Shown piece after piece: positions 35,485 through 43,116 of a DNA stretch of 53,419 bases (positions within the stretch are counted from its first letter, which is position 1; every line of letters starts with the position of its first letter). The stretch comes from Chlamydiota bacterium (lineage in GTDB: Bacteria > Chlamydiota > Chlamydiia > Chlamydiales > JAAZZY01), in assembly GCA_022601345.1 (NCBI GenBank), contig JAJACU010000043.1, positions 1-53,419 on the forward strand, in the 5' to 3' direction. Position numbers and translations under genes: made by a program. The notes below the pieces were generated by a model, which searched no databases, was not told the origin of the DNA, and worked only from the letters and a program-made list of their open reading frames with translations.

Positions 35485-37239
35485 CTAGCGAAACTTTTTA
35501 ATGAGCTCTTGCCCGGTCATAGGTAAAATAATAGGTCTACCTTTGGGAGAATATTCAAAATTTTCACATTTAAACAATTTAGTAATTAAGATGCTTGCTT
35601 GCTCATGATTATCTATATTTTGCCAAGCAATAGACTTTGAAATAGCTAATGCCAAGATTTGCTTCTTTTGCTCTTTGAGTGGATTTTTGGAAGATCCAAG
35701 CTGCACTTCTTCTAAAACAGACTCTATTAAGTTTTTAGCAGCGCTTGCAGGCACCATTGGTGGCAAACCATCTAAAATAAAGCTATTTTTTCCAATAAGG
35801 CGCAAGCTGACTCCTAAATCATTAAAAGTTTGCAAATACTCTTCGACCACCTGAGAATCGGCATCAGAAAATTCTAAAGTTTCAGCAAGTAATAAATTTT
35901 GCACTGAAACCTTTGATGATTTTTGTACCAATGTATCAAATAAGATGCGCTCTTGTGCTCTTTTTTGATGTACCATCAACATCCCATCTAGTTCATCGGC
36001 CTTTAAGGTCATCTTCTGTTTGAGGCTCTTGGCGTCCACAAAAACAAAAGCATTGAAAATACCGATAATATGGGGAATAAAATCGAGCTCTGGCTCAGGA
36101 AAAAAGGAAGGTGTTTCTTGCTTTAAAACTTGGACCTCTTGAACTTGATCTACATATGAAGGATAGCAATTATTATCATCACTGTGAAAAAATACTTCTT
36201 TTTTCACCGCATTGTTTGTGATAGTTTGCGGCAACGCTGCACCTTGTAAAGCCTTATCAACGAGTGTTGAAATAACACGTTTGACCTCAAAAGGTTCTTT
36301 GAAGCGAATCTCTTTTTTCTGAGGATGCACATTCACATCAATTTTTTGTGCATCAAGCTCCATAGATAAAAAGAAAAGAGGAAACCGACCTTCTGCAAGC
36401 CTTGTGCTGTAGCCTTCTCTAACAGCCATCGAAATAAATCTTGAGTCTACAAATCTTTTATTCACAAAAAGATGCTGACCGAGCCTGTTAGGTCTATGCA
36501 TTTTTGCTTTTGCAATAAACCCCGTTAATTTAAGCCCATCTTTTTTTGAATCAATAGCTATAAGTTCATCGTGAAGCTGAGAGCCAAATAGCTGTTGAAT
36601 CCTCAGCTTTAGGTTCTCAAGTTCATCTAATGCAACTTTAGGAAGTAAATTAAATACTTCCTGGTGGTCTTGAGTAAGCTTAAAGCTTATTTTGGGATAA
36701 GCCAGCGCTAAATTTGTGATCACTTTTGTTATTTCACGTACATCGTAGCTAACAGACTTTTGAAATTCTTTTCTAGCAGGCACATTATAAAAAAGAGAGC
36801 TTACAGATATAGTCGTTCCACGAGTTCGAGAAGCAACCATTTGGTCAATCATTTTGCCACCATGACAAACCACTTTTGATGCTTCTTTACCATCACTTGT
36901 ATGCAGCTCAAATCTTGAGATTGCTGCAATTGATGCTAAGGCCTCTCCTCGAAAACCCATTGAACTAATTGTGTCCATATCAGTAATCGTTCTTATTTTT
37001 GAAGTTGCATGGCGCTCTAAACTAAGTAAGGCATCATCAAAGCTCATTCCTAAGCCATCGTCAACTATTTCAATTTTCTTTCTTCCTCCTGCAACAATGT
37101 GCACTTCTATTTGTCTTGCCTTTGCATCTAGGGCATTTTCAACTAACTCTTTAACGCAGGAAGAAGGATTTTCAATGACTTCGCCTGCAGCGATTTGATT
37201 GATTGTCTTCTCATCTAATATATGTATTTGATTTGGCAT
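35485..37239 (-). CDS. mutL: DNA mismatch repair protein MutL
   Basis: 584 residues. The GHKL ATPase N-terminus is complete: ELVENALDA (31-39, catalytic Glu and Mg-binding Asn), DDGLGM (60-65) and GFRGEAL (95-101). The C-terminal dimerisation domain is present but its endonuclease motifs are eroded: where DQHA-x2-E-x4-E is expected the sequence reads HQKRAQER (424-431), and the C-P-H-G-R-P motif is SPKGRP (564-569). It may therefore be a non-nicking MutL. It diverges from the nucleotidyltransferase gene with only eight bases between the outermost starts. Confidence 0.95.
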   Translation of the reverse strand: MPNQIHILDEKTINQIAAGEVIENPSSCVKELVENALDAKARQIEVHIVAGGRKKIEIVDDGLGMSFDDALLSLERHATSKIRTITDMDTISSMGFRGEALASIAAISRFELHTSDGKEASKVVCHGGKMIDQMVASRTRGTTISVSSLFYNVPARKEFQKSVSYDVREITKVITNLALAYPKISFKLTQDHQEVFNLLPKVALDELENLKLRIQQLFGSQLHDELIAIDSKKDGLKLTGFIAKAKMHRPNRLGQHLFVNKRFVDSRFISMAVREGYSTRLAEGRFPLFFLSMELDAQKIDVNVHPQKKEIRFKEPFEVKRVISTLVDKALQGAALPQTITNNAVKKEVFFHSDDNNCYPSYVDQVQEVQVLKQETPSFFPEPELDFIPHIIGIFNAFVFVDAKSLKQKMTLKADELDGMLMVHQKRAQERILFDTLVQKSSKVSVQNLLLAETLEFSDADSQVVEEYLQTFNDLGVSLRLIGKNSFILDGLPPMVPASAAKNLIESVLEEVQLGSSKNPLKEQKKQILALAISKSIAWQNIDNHEQASILITKLFKCENFEYSPKGRPIILPMTGQELIKKFR

Positions 37240-37246
37240 AGCACTA

Positions 37247-38533
37247 ATGGATTTCGACAGAAAAACTCTAACATGTTACTTTGCGGAGTTTACCGACTTT
37301 GGATTTATGGATAAAGAACGATTAGCAATAAAAATATGTGAGAAACTGCAAAGCAAAGGCTACATTGCCTATTATGCAGGTGGATATGTTCGTGACATGA
37401 TCCTAAAAATACCAAGTGATGATATTGATATTGCCACCGACGCTGCACCAGAAACAGTCCAGGCCCTTTTTAAAAAAACTATTTTAGTAGGTCTTTCATT
37501 TGGAATTGTTGTTGTTGTTGTTGATGGCGTTTCCTTTGAAATTGCAACATTTCGCAAAGATCTTCACTATAAAGATGGTAGAAGACCCGAAGAAATAGCT
37601 TTTTGCTCTCCTAAAGAAGATGCTCAAAGGCGCGACTTTACCATTAATGGAATGTTTTACGATCCCCTACACAAAAAAATATTTGATTACGTAGATGGGA
37701 AAAGAGATCTCGAAAAAGGCATCCTGCGAGCCATTGGAGATCCAAAAGTACGATTTACTGAAGATCGCTTAAGAATGGTGAGAGCTTGCAGATTTTCAGC
37801 TCGTTTTAACTTTCCTATTGAAAAAGCAACTAAAGAAGCTATTTTAGATCAAGCTCATGAACTTTTCCCCTCTGTTTCTATTGAGCGCATCTATCAAGAA
37901 TTTAAGAAAATGAAATCCAGCTGCTTTAAAAAAGCACTCATTCTTCTTTTTGAAATGAACTTGCTTCAGCAAATTTTTCCCTTGCTCAATGGATATAGTC
38001 CTAAAAAATTTCACTCATGTGTAAAGTCGTTTGATCAAATGCCCAATGAGTGCCCAACAATCCTTTATCTCTTAGATCTTTTTCCTGAGATAACAAGAGA
38101 TGAACTAGAAGATGTGTTGGACTACCTCAAAGTCTCTAATACAAATACAAAACTTGCACTTTTTTGTTGGGACACCAAAAAGATTATCCAAACTGAGCTG
38201 ACAAAAAAAAAGCGAGTCCAATTATATGCAAATCCTGATATAGAACTTGTTTTAAAAGTAATTGCAGCACCTCTTTCTGCCAAGAGACGCATAGCCTTTT
38301 TAGAAGAAAATGCAAAATTTCAAATAAAACTACGCAGCGCAATAGAGAGAAAAAAAACTAATAACCCAATAGTGAGTTCAAAGTTCTTAATGGATCATGG
38401 GGTGGTCCCAGGAAAAAAATTAGGTAAACTACTAGAGAAAGCAGAAGAAATTGCAATCGAAAATAATTTAGATGACCCCAATCAAATCCTAAAAGAGCTT
38501 CATGTGCTCAAACTCTGGGGAGAATCTCCATAA
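37247..38533 (+). CDS. pcnB: tRNA nucleotidyltransferase/poly(A) polymerase family protein
   Basis: 428 residues from the ATG at 37247; an ATG at 37307 (MDKERLAIKICEKL, 408 residues) would leave more room for promoters and is an equally good start. The class II nucleotidyltransferase core reads YYAGGYVRDMIL followed by DDIDIAT with the catalytic carboxylates, then RRDFTINGMFYDP and the GDPKVRFTEDRLRMVRACRFSARFN RNA-binding region (in parts). It adds CCA to tRNA or A-tails to RNA; sequence alone does not separate the two. An in-frame GTT tract encodes five Val near residue 87. Confidence 0.88.
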   Translation: MDFDRKTLTCYFAEFTDFGFMDKERLAIKICEKLQSKGYIAYYAGGYVRDMILKIPSDDIDIATDAAPETVQALFKKTILVGLSFGIVVVVVDGVSFEIATFRKDLHYKDGRRPEEIAFCSPKEDAQRRDFTINGMFYDPLHKKIFDYVDGKRDLEKGILRAIGDPKVRFTEDRLRMVRACRFSARFNFPIEKATKEAILDQAHELFPSVSIERIYQEFKKMKSSCFKKALILLFEMNLLQQIFPLLNGYSPKKFHSCVKSFDQMPNECPTILYLLDLFPEITRDELEDVLDYLKVSNTNTKLALFCWDTKKIIQTELTKKKRVQLYANPDIELVLKVIAAPLSAKRRIAFLEENAKFQIKLRSAIERKKTNNPIVSSKFLMDHGVVPGKKLGKLLEKAEEIAIENNLDDPNQILKELHVLKLWGESP

Positions 38534-38592
38534 TAATAAAGAGGAAATGAAAACTTTCCAAGATCATCCGTCTGAGCAGAAAAGTTCTATGG

Positions 38593-39033
38593 CTACCCTT
38601 CTTCGTCAATTACGTCTAAAACTCTGTAGACTCTTTTATTTAACTTGGGCTGATCAAGGCGTTGGTCTTCTTCATAAGAATTAACTACCCGATAACTTCC
38701 ATCACCAACTCTTATGTTAAGATCACCTTGAAACTCTTCTTCGAATCTTATTTGAGTCACTAACATCGGAAGATTTGAGGCATCTTTTCTCGATATTCTG
38801 GTCAGAGTAAAATCAAATCCTTGAGATTTGTAACTTGCAGGAAGCTCCAAAATGGAAAGAGCGAGATCGCCCACTTTAGCGTCCCCAAACTTTAAGAGCG
38901 ATTTATTTAAACAGTTATCAGGTTGATTTGGCCTATAGACTTCTGAAAACCACATATAATTTTTTGAGTCACTCGGAGGCATAGCTATATTAAGAGTTAA
39001 AGTTTGCTCTGCATTACCTACAAAAGTAGCCAT
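38593..39033 (-). CDS. Hypothetical protein, orphan
   Basis: 146 residues from the ATG at 39033, preceded by AGGTGA at a good distance; a GTG at 39060 is an unlikely earlier start. No signal peptide or membrane helix. The sequence alternates hydrophobic and polar residues and looks beta-rich (TLTLNIAMPPS, DLALSILELPAS, DLNIRVGDGSYRVV). I do not recognise the family. It converges on the nucleotidyltransferase gene with 59 bases between and diverges from the hydrolase-like gene. It might be secreted by a non-Sec route, but nothing proves this. Confidence 0.65.
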   Translation of the reverse strand: MATFVGNAEQTLTLNIAMPPSDSKNYMWFSEVYRPNQPDNCLNKSLLKFGDAKVGDLALSILELPASYKSQGFDFTLTRISRKDASNLPMLVTQIRFEEEFQGDLNIRVGDGSYRVVNSYEEDQRLDQPKLNKRVYRVLDVIDEEG

Positions 39034-39153
39034 AGATTCACCTAAATTTAAAAAAATCACAGAAAGTATCTTATACCTAATTGATTAAAACAAGACTTTT
39101 TGAGCTAAATGTAAAATTCAACATTCAAGTAAGTTATTATAAAATAATTACTA

Positions 39154-39182
39154 TTGGGTATATTTAATTTACGAGCTACAAT
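39154..39182 (+). promoter_or_regulatory. Predicted promoter of the hydrolase-like gene
   Basis: TTGGGT (39154-39159) and TACAAT (39177-39182) are 17 bases apart. Transcription would begin near 39189 and include the strong ribosome binding site GGAGG at 39211-39215, seven bases before the ATG at 39223. Confidence 0.45.
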
Positions 39183-39222
39183 CATCTCATAGTTTATTTT
39201 TATGCCTTTTGGAGGATCAACT

Positions 39223-40485
39223 ATGAGCACTTTATCGCAGGTTTCAAGTAGTAAAAGTCCAACATCAAAAATACCTAACATCCAAGAGAAAACGTCGAGT
39301 GAAAGCAGCTTCCCTTCTAGTATAAAAACGCTTCACAGCCCCACTTTGGGCAATGCCTACGACTACTCAAAAGGGTGGCTTCCTTCAATATTTAATAATT
39401 TTCTAGGCGGATTTTTAAGAGATCAATTTTATTTACCTAATAACAAAATGGACATGACAAAAGCTCATGAAATCCAAGAAATAAAAAATGAACACGAATT
39501 TTTAATTAAAACAGGTCAATACCTCTCTCATTTTACAGATATGTTCAAAGGAGAAATTGAAGGTGTAGATAACACGTTTAGTGAGTTTGGACAGTTTAAA
39601 AAATTATTCAAAGTAACCGATACTCCGATACGTATTCAATCCAATGATATAACCTACCATTTTACAGTTCGAATTGTCGAAAGCAAAGACTTTAAAAACA
39701 ATCCAAATGGCATGCGCTTTATTTTGTTTAGCTTTTATGGGCACCAACAAGAAAAAGACTCCCAAGTCACCCAGTGGGACCCTAAAAGCTTAGAAGCAGT
39801 GGGTCTAGCCCCTGTCGAAATACTCAAGACCCTCAAGCATAATAATATTGATGTAGATTCTCTATTTTGTTTTTCACTAGGAGCATTAACTCTTGATGCC
39901 GTTCACCACCTAGATGAAGATGTTTTACCTGACACCGTTATCATCGATCGAGGCCTAACCTCCATCAATAAGGTATCTTCTTCAATACTTTTTTGGCCTT
40001 TGAATAGACTTATTTATAACTTAGCTTGGGGATACGGACTCGATGCAAACCCTGAAAAGCATTTTCCTAACTATTTAGAAAAGCTCTCTGAGAAAGCTAA
40101 AAATAAAAAAGTTGTTGTCATTGAATCTAAAGTAGATTCATATTTCTCAGGAGATAGAAGCTATGATGAGGATTATTTTAAACGCATTGAAAAAACTGGA
40201 GCCTCTGTATTTCATGGCCAATTTCTAGCACCTATTATACATCCTAGAGCTCAGCATGCTCTGCGAAGAGATCATTTGATTAACAACCCTAACTCTGGAG
40301 CCACATTAAATAATTTTATTGACTCTCATGACCATGAATCTTTGGCAGACTCTCTATCTAAGCTATTCAAGTCTAAAGACAAGCCTCATACATGTTTTAT
40401 GGTTGGAGGAAATAAAGACAGCTTAGACACCATCTTATATATGCTAGCTCCTGTTCTAAATTCACATTGTGTAATTAACAAGTAG
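39223..40485 (+). CDS. Alpha/beta-hydrolase-like protein, effector candidate
   Basis: 420 residues from the ATG at 39223, supported by GGAGG seven bases upstream; the ATG at 39202 precedes that site. The first 40 residues are very rich in Ser, Thr and Pro, like type III secretion signals. A central region reads RFILFSFYGHQQ, then SLFCFSLGALTLDAVHHL, where S218 sits in a nucleophile-elbow-like turn (x-S-x-G). Candidate acid and His residues lie further down (ESKVDSYF; HPRAQHAL). An esterase or lipase-like fold is inferred from this pattern, not demonstrated. No membrane helix is obvious. I recall similar proteins in environmental chlamydiae but cannot name a family. Confidence 0.65.
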   Translation: MSTLSQVSSSKSPTSKIPNIQEKTSSESSFPSSIKTLHSPTLGNAYDYSKGWLPSIFNNFLGGFLRDQFYLPNNKMDMTKAHEIQEIKNEHEFLIKTGQYLSHFTDMFKGEIEGVDNTFSEFGQFKKLFKVTDTPIRIQSNDITYHFTVRIVESKDFKNNPNGMRFILFSFYGHQQEKDSQVTQWDPKSLEAVGLAPVEILKTLKHNNIDVDSLFCFSLGALTLDAVHHLDEDVLPDTVIIDRGLTSINKVSSSILFWPLNRLIYNLAWGYGLDANPEKHFPNYLEKLSEKAKNKKVVVIESKVDSYFSGDRSYDEDYFKRIEKTGASVFHGQFLAPIIHPRAQHALRRDHLINNPNSGATLNNFIDSHDHESLADSLSKLFKSKDKPHTCFMVGGNKDSLDTILYMLAPVLNSHCVINK

Positions 40486-40507
40486 TCGATAATTTTTTTT
40501 TTAAAGA

Positions 40508-40521
40508 AGGTTTTAAAACCT
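40508..40521. repeat. Perfect 14-base palindrome before the oligopeptidase gene
   Basis: AGGTTTTAAAACCT is its own reverse complement. It lies 23 bases after the hydrolase-like gene, following a run of ten T residues, and 56 bases before the oligopeptidase start. It could be an operator; as an RNA hairpin it would have almost no loop. Confidence 0.3.
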
Positions 40522-40576
40522 ACTACCTGCATTAGATTTAACTTCAAAATTAAGAATGTTCTAGCTAGCATCACCA

Positions 40577-42679
40577 ATGATACTAAACAACCCTACTTTG
40601 GTCCAAGTTTTGAAAATTAAACACATACTTTGTCTTTTAGTCATCTTTTCAAATGCACTATTTTCTGCGCCTCTTACCTTTCCAGTGCTAAAAAGTCCAG
40701 ACGACATTGCTAACTTATTTCCAAAAAGTGCGGCATCTGCCCTAGCTTTGAGAGAAGAAACACTAAATCAAGCAACGGCTGCGTTGGAAAATCTCAAAAT
40801 AGCTTCCAACAAAGATAACTCCTTTGAAACAACCATTTTGGGCTTTGATCAATTAATTGGCTATTTAGGAAACCGCTACTGCATTATTGAGACATTAACT
40901 TTGGTTTCTACAGATACAAACCTAAGAAATGAAGCAGCTAAATCAGCTGAAATCTTAGAAAACTACATCTCAGATATCTTCACAAATGAAACTGAAATTT
41001 ATACAAAAATTAAAGAGTGCTACAGCAATAACAAAAACAACTTTTCAAAAGATCAACTTTATCTAACCCAGCAGCTTCTAATCGACTTTGAGCAATCAGG
41101 GCAATCTTTACCTCTAGATCAAAAAGAAATGCTCTCAAGCTTGCAAAAAGAAATCACCCAAATTGAACATGTTTATGAGAAAAATGTCCAGGAAGACTCT
41201 TCTCACTTTTATGCCTCCAAGCAAGAGCTTGCTGGACTTAGCCCAAGTGCTCTAAATGCTTTAACTCAAAATGAAGAAGGCTTATACCGCATCGGTTGTG
41301 ACTACCCAACAATCAGCTCTGTTCTGACGACCTGCAGCGTGCAACAAACACGGAAAAAATTATCCGAGCTTTATGGTAATCGTGCCTACCCGGAAAATGG
41401 GCAAATTCTAACGCAGCTCATTGAAAAAAGAGATACCTACGCAAACTTATTAGGCTACCCAAGCTACTCACATTTTTCCCTCTCAAATAAAATGATTCAA
41501 AGCCCTCAGGCAGCATCAACCTTTTTGCAAAAGCTTTGGAATACATCCCTAGCAAAAGAATCTATAGAATTTACAGCTCTTACAAAAAATCTGCCTGACC
41601 CTATTGAACTGACTGCAGATGGAAAACTTGCAGCTTACGATTATAGCTATGTATTTGATCAGCACAAAAAGAAGCATTACCAAGTAGATGCAGAAGAAAT
41701 AGCTCAATATTTCTCACTAGATAATACTTTCAATGGGTTGATGGAAATATATGAACAGTTTTTTAACATTCAAATCGATGAGGTTCCTGTTTCAGGGCTT
41801 TGGCATGAAGATGTAAGACTTCTAGAAATTAGAGAACAAGATCAATCATTAATTGGCTACGTAGTATTAGATCTTTTCCCAAGAGAGAATAAATACTCAC
41901 ACGCTTGCAATGTTTCTGGAGCAGCTAAAAGGATCAAAGTAGGTGAAATAATTACACCTGGACTTGACGTTGTTGTTGCAAATTTTACAAAACCAACAGC
42001 TGACGCACCTTCACTTTTAAAACATGGCGAAGTGACAACGCTCTTTCATGAATTTGGGCACGCTCTCCACGACCTTTTTTCTTACCATGAATACATAACT
42101 TTCAAAGGCATAGGTTCGTTTATGAAAACAGACTTTGTCGAACTTCCTTCTCAAATGCTTGAAAACTGGATGTGGGAGCCCTCTATCTTAAAAAAGATAA
42201 GTAGCCATTACCAAACAAGAGAGCCTCTAAGTGATGCGCAAATAAATAAACTCGTAGATTGTAAAAATGCTAATTCAGGTTACTCTTTACAAAGACAATG
42301 TTTTTTATCATTCCTCTCTTTAAATTATTTTATGGAAGGACAAAATAAAAACGTCGATCAGATATTTACGACTCTCTACCAAGAAAAAATCCCTAATATT
42401 CAGCAAAAAGACAACGATAAGATGTATGCAGCGTTTGCGCACCTTGTAGGTTATGGGCCAGCATACTATGGATACCTGTTTACACAAGTTTATTCAGCAG
42501 ATGTTTTTGCTCAGATAAAAAAAGAAGGACTTTTGAATCCTAAAGTTGGGACTCGCTATAGAAGGGAAATATTAGAAAAGGGTGGAAGCCGTGATCCAAA
42601 TGAGCTTTTAATAAACTTTTTAGGCCGGCTTCCTAATCAAGATGCATTTATGTGTAATCTAGGTTTAAAGGCAGACTAG
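40577..42679 (+). CDS. M3 family oligopeptidase (thimet oligopeptidase-like)
   Basis: 700 residues. The zinc site HEFGHALH (two His and Glu) lies in TTLFHEFGHALHDLF, with the third ligand in the following helix (FVELPSQMLENW). Other family segments are AAYDYSYVFDQ and YGPAYYGYLFTQVYSADVF near the end. Residues 12-32 (LKIKHILCLLVIFSNALFSA) look like a signal peptide, so a TTG at 40610 could be the real start and the enzyme may act in the periplasm, unusual for the mostly cytoplasmic family. It degrades short peptides and could feed the Opp system. The 3' end overlaps the small secreted protein gene by four bases. Confidence 0.9.
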   Translation: MILNNPTLVQVLKIKHILCLLVIFSNALFSAPLTFPVLKSPDDIANLFPKSAASALALREETLNQATAALENLKIASNKDNSFETTILGFDQLIGYLGNRYCIIETLTLVSTDTNLRNEAAKSAEILENYISDIFTNETEIYTKIKECYSNNKNNFSKDQLYLTQQLLIDFEQSGQSLPLDQKEMLSSLQKEITQIEHVYEKNVQEDSSHFYASKQELAGLSPSALNALTQNEEGLYRIGCDYPTISSVLTTCSVQQTRKKLSELYGNRAYPENGQILTQLIEKRDTYANLLGYPSYSHFSLSNKMIQSPQAASTFLQKLWNTSLAKESIEFTALTKNLPDPIELTADGKLAAYDYSYVFDQHKKKHYQVDAEEIAQYFSLDNTFNGLMEIYEQFFNIQIDEVPVSGLWHEDVRLLEIREQDQSLIGYVVLDLFPRENKYSHACNVSGAAKRIKVGEIITPGLDVVVANFTKPTADAPSLLKHGEVTTLFHEFGHALHDLFSYHEYITFKGIGSFMKTDFVELPSQMLENWMWEPSILKKISSHYQTREPLSDAQINKLVDCKNANSGYSLQRQCFLSFLSLNYFMEGQNKNVDQIFTTLYQEKIPNIQQKDNDKMYAAFAHLVGYGPAYYGYLFTQVYSADVFAQIKKEGLLNPKVGTRYRREILEKGGSRDPNELLINFLGRLPNQDAFMCNLGLKAD

Positions 42680-42963
42680 TTCTCTTGAGTATTTGTCTCA
42701 ACTAAAGCCTCAACTTGAAACTTTTTAGCGTTACCTGATTCGTCATGAGAATTTATTTCTAATTTAGCTGGTGCCCCTTCATCGAAAAGTATCTCACTAG
42801 AAGAGATAAACTCTGATACTTGCCCCTCAACAACTTTTTTCAACTCTAAGCTCATTGAGTATTTCTCTGTATCTGTTGGTTGATTTTCTTCTGCTCTTAA
42901 ACTTTGGGATGAGAATAAAGCGCAAAATGCAATAGCAGCTGTTAGTAGAATATTTTTTTTCAT
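42676..42963 (-). CDS. Small secreted protein
   Basis: 95 residues from the ATG at 42963, which has GGAGA (42969-42973) six bases upstream; the longer frame to 43086 has no support. A Sec signal peptide (MKKNILLTAAIAFCALFSSQ, cleavage likely after SLRA) precedes a mature domain of about 70 residues with a beta-strand pattern (MSLELKKVVEG, SEILFDEGAPAKLEI, FQVEALVE). It resembles short periplasmic beta-sandwich domains found near secretins, but I cannot name a family. Confidence 0.65.
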   Translation of the reverse strand: MKKNILLTAAIAFCALFSSQSLRAEENQPTDTEKYSMSLELKKVVEGQVSEFISSSEILFDEGAPAKLEINSHDESGNAKKFQVEALVETNTQEN

Positions 42964-43116
42964 TTGTTTCTCCAAAAATTTAAAAATTTGATATTCCAAT
43001 GAATTAACAAGATTTCTGGATATAGTCAAGAAAAGACTCCGCGCTGATAGACAACAGATAATTTTAAAGAATATTACTAACCGCAACTTAAAGTTACTTT
43101 CTTATAATGTACAATG

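Noticed and set aside
37506-37522. GTT repeat tract in the nucleotidyltransferase gene as a phase-variation site
   Set aside because: It is a triplet repeat, so slippage would keep the frame; five Val in a beta-strand fit the fold.
40490-40500. Run of ten T residues after the hydrolase-like gene, as a terminator
   Set aside because: No stable hairpin precedes the run; the palindrome follows it instead.
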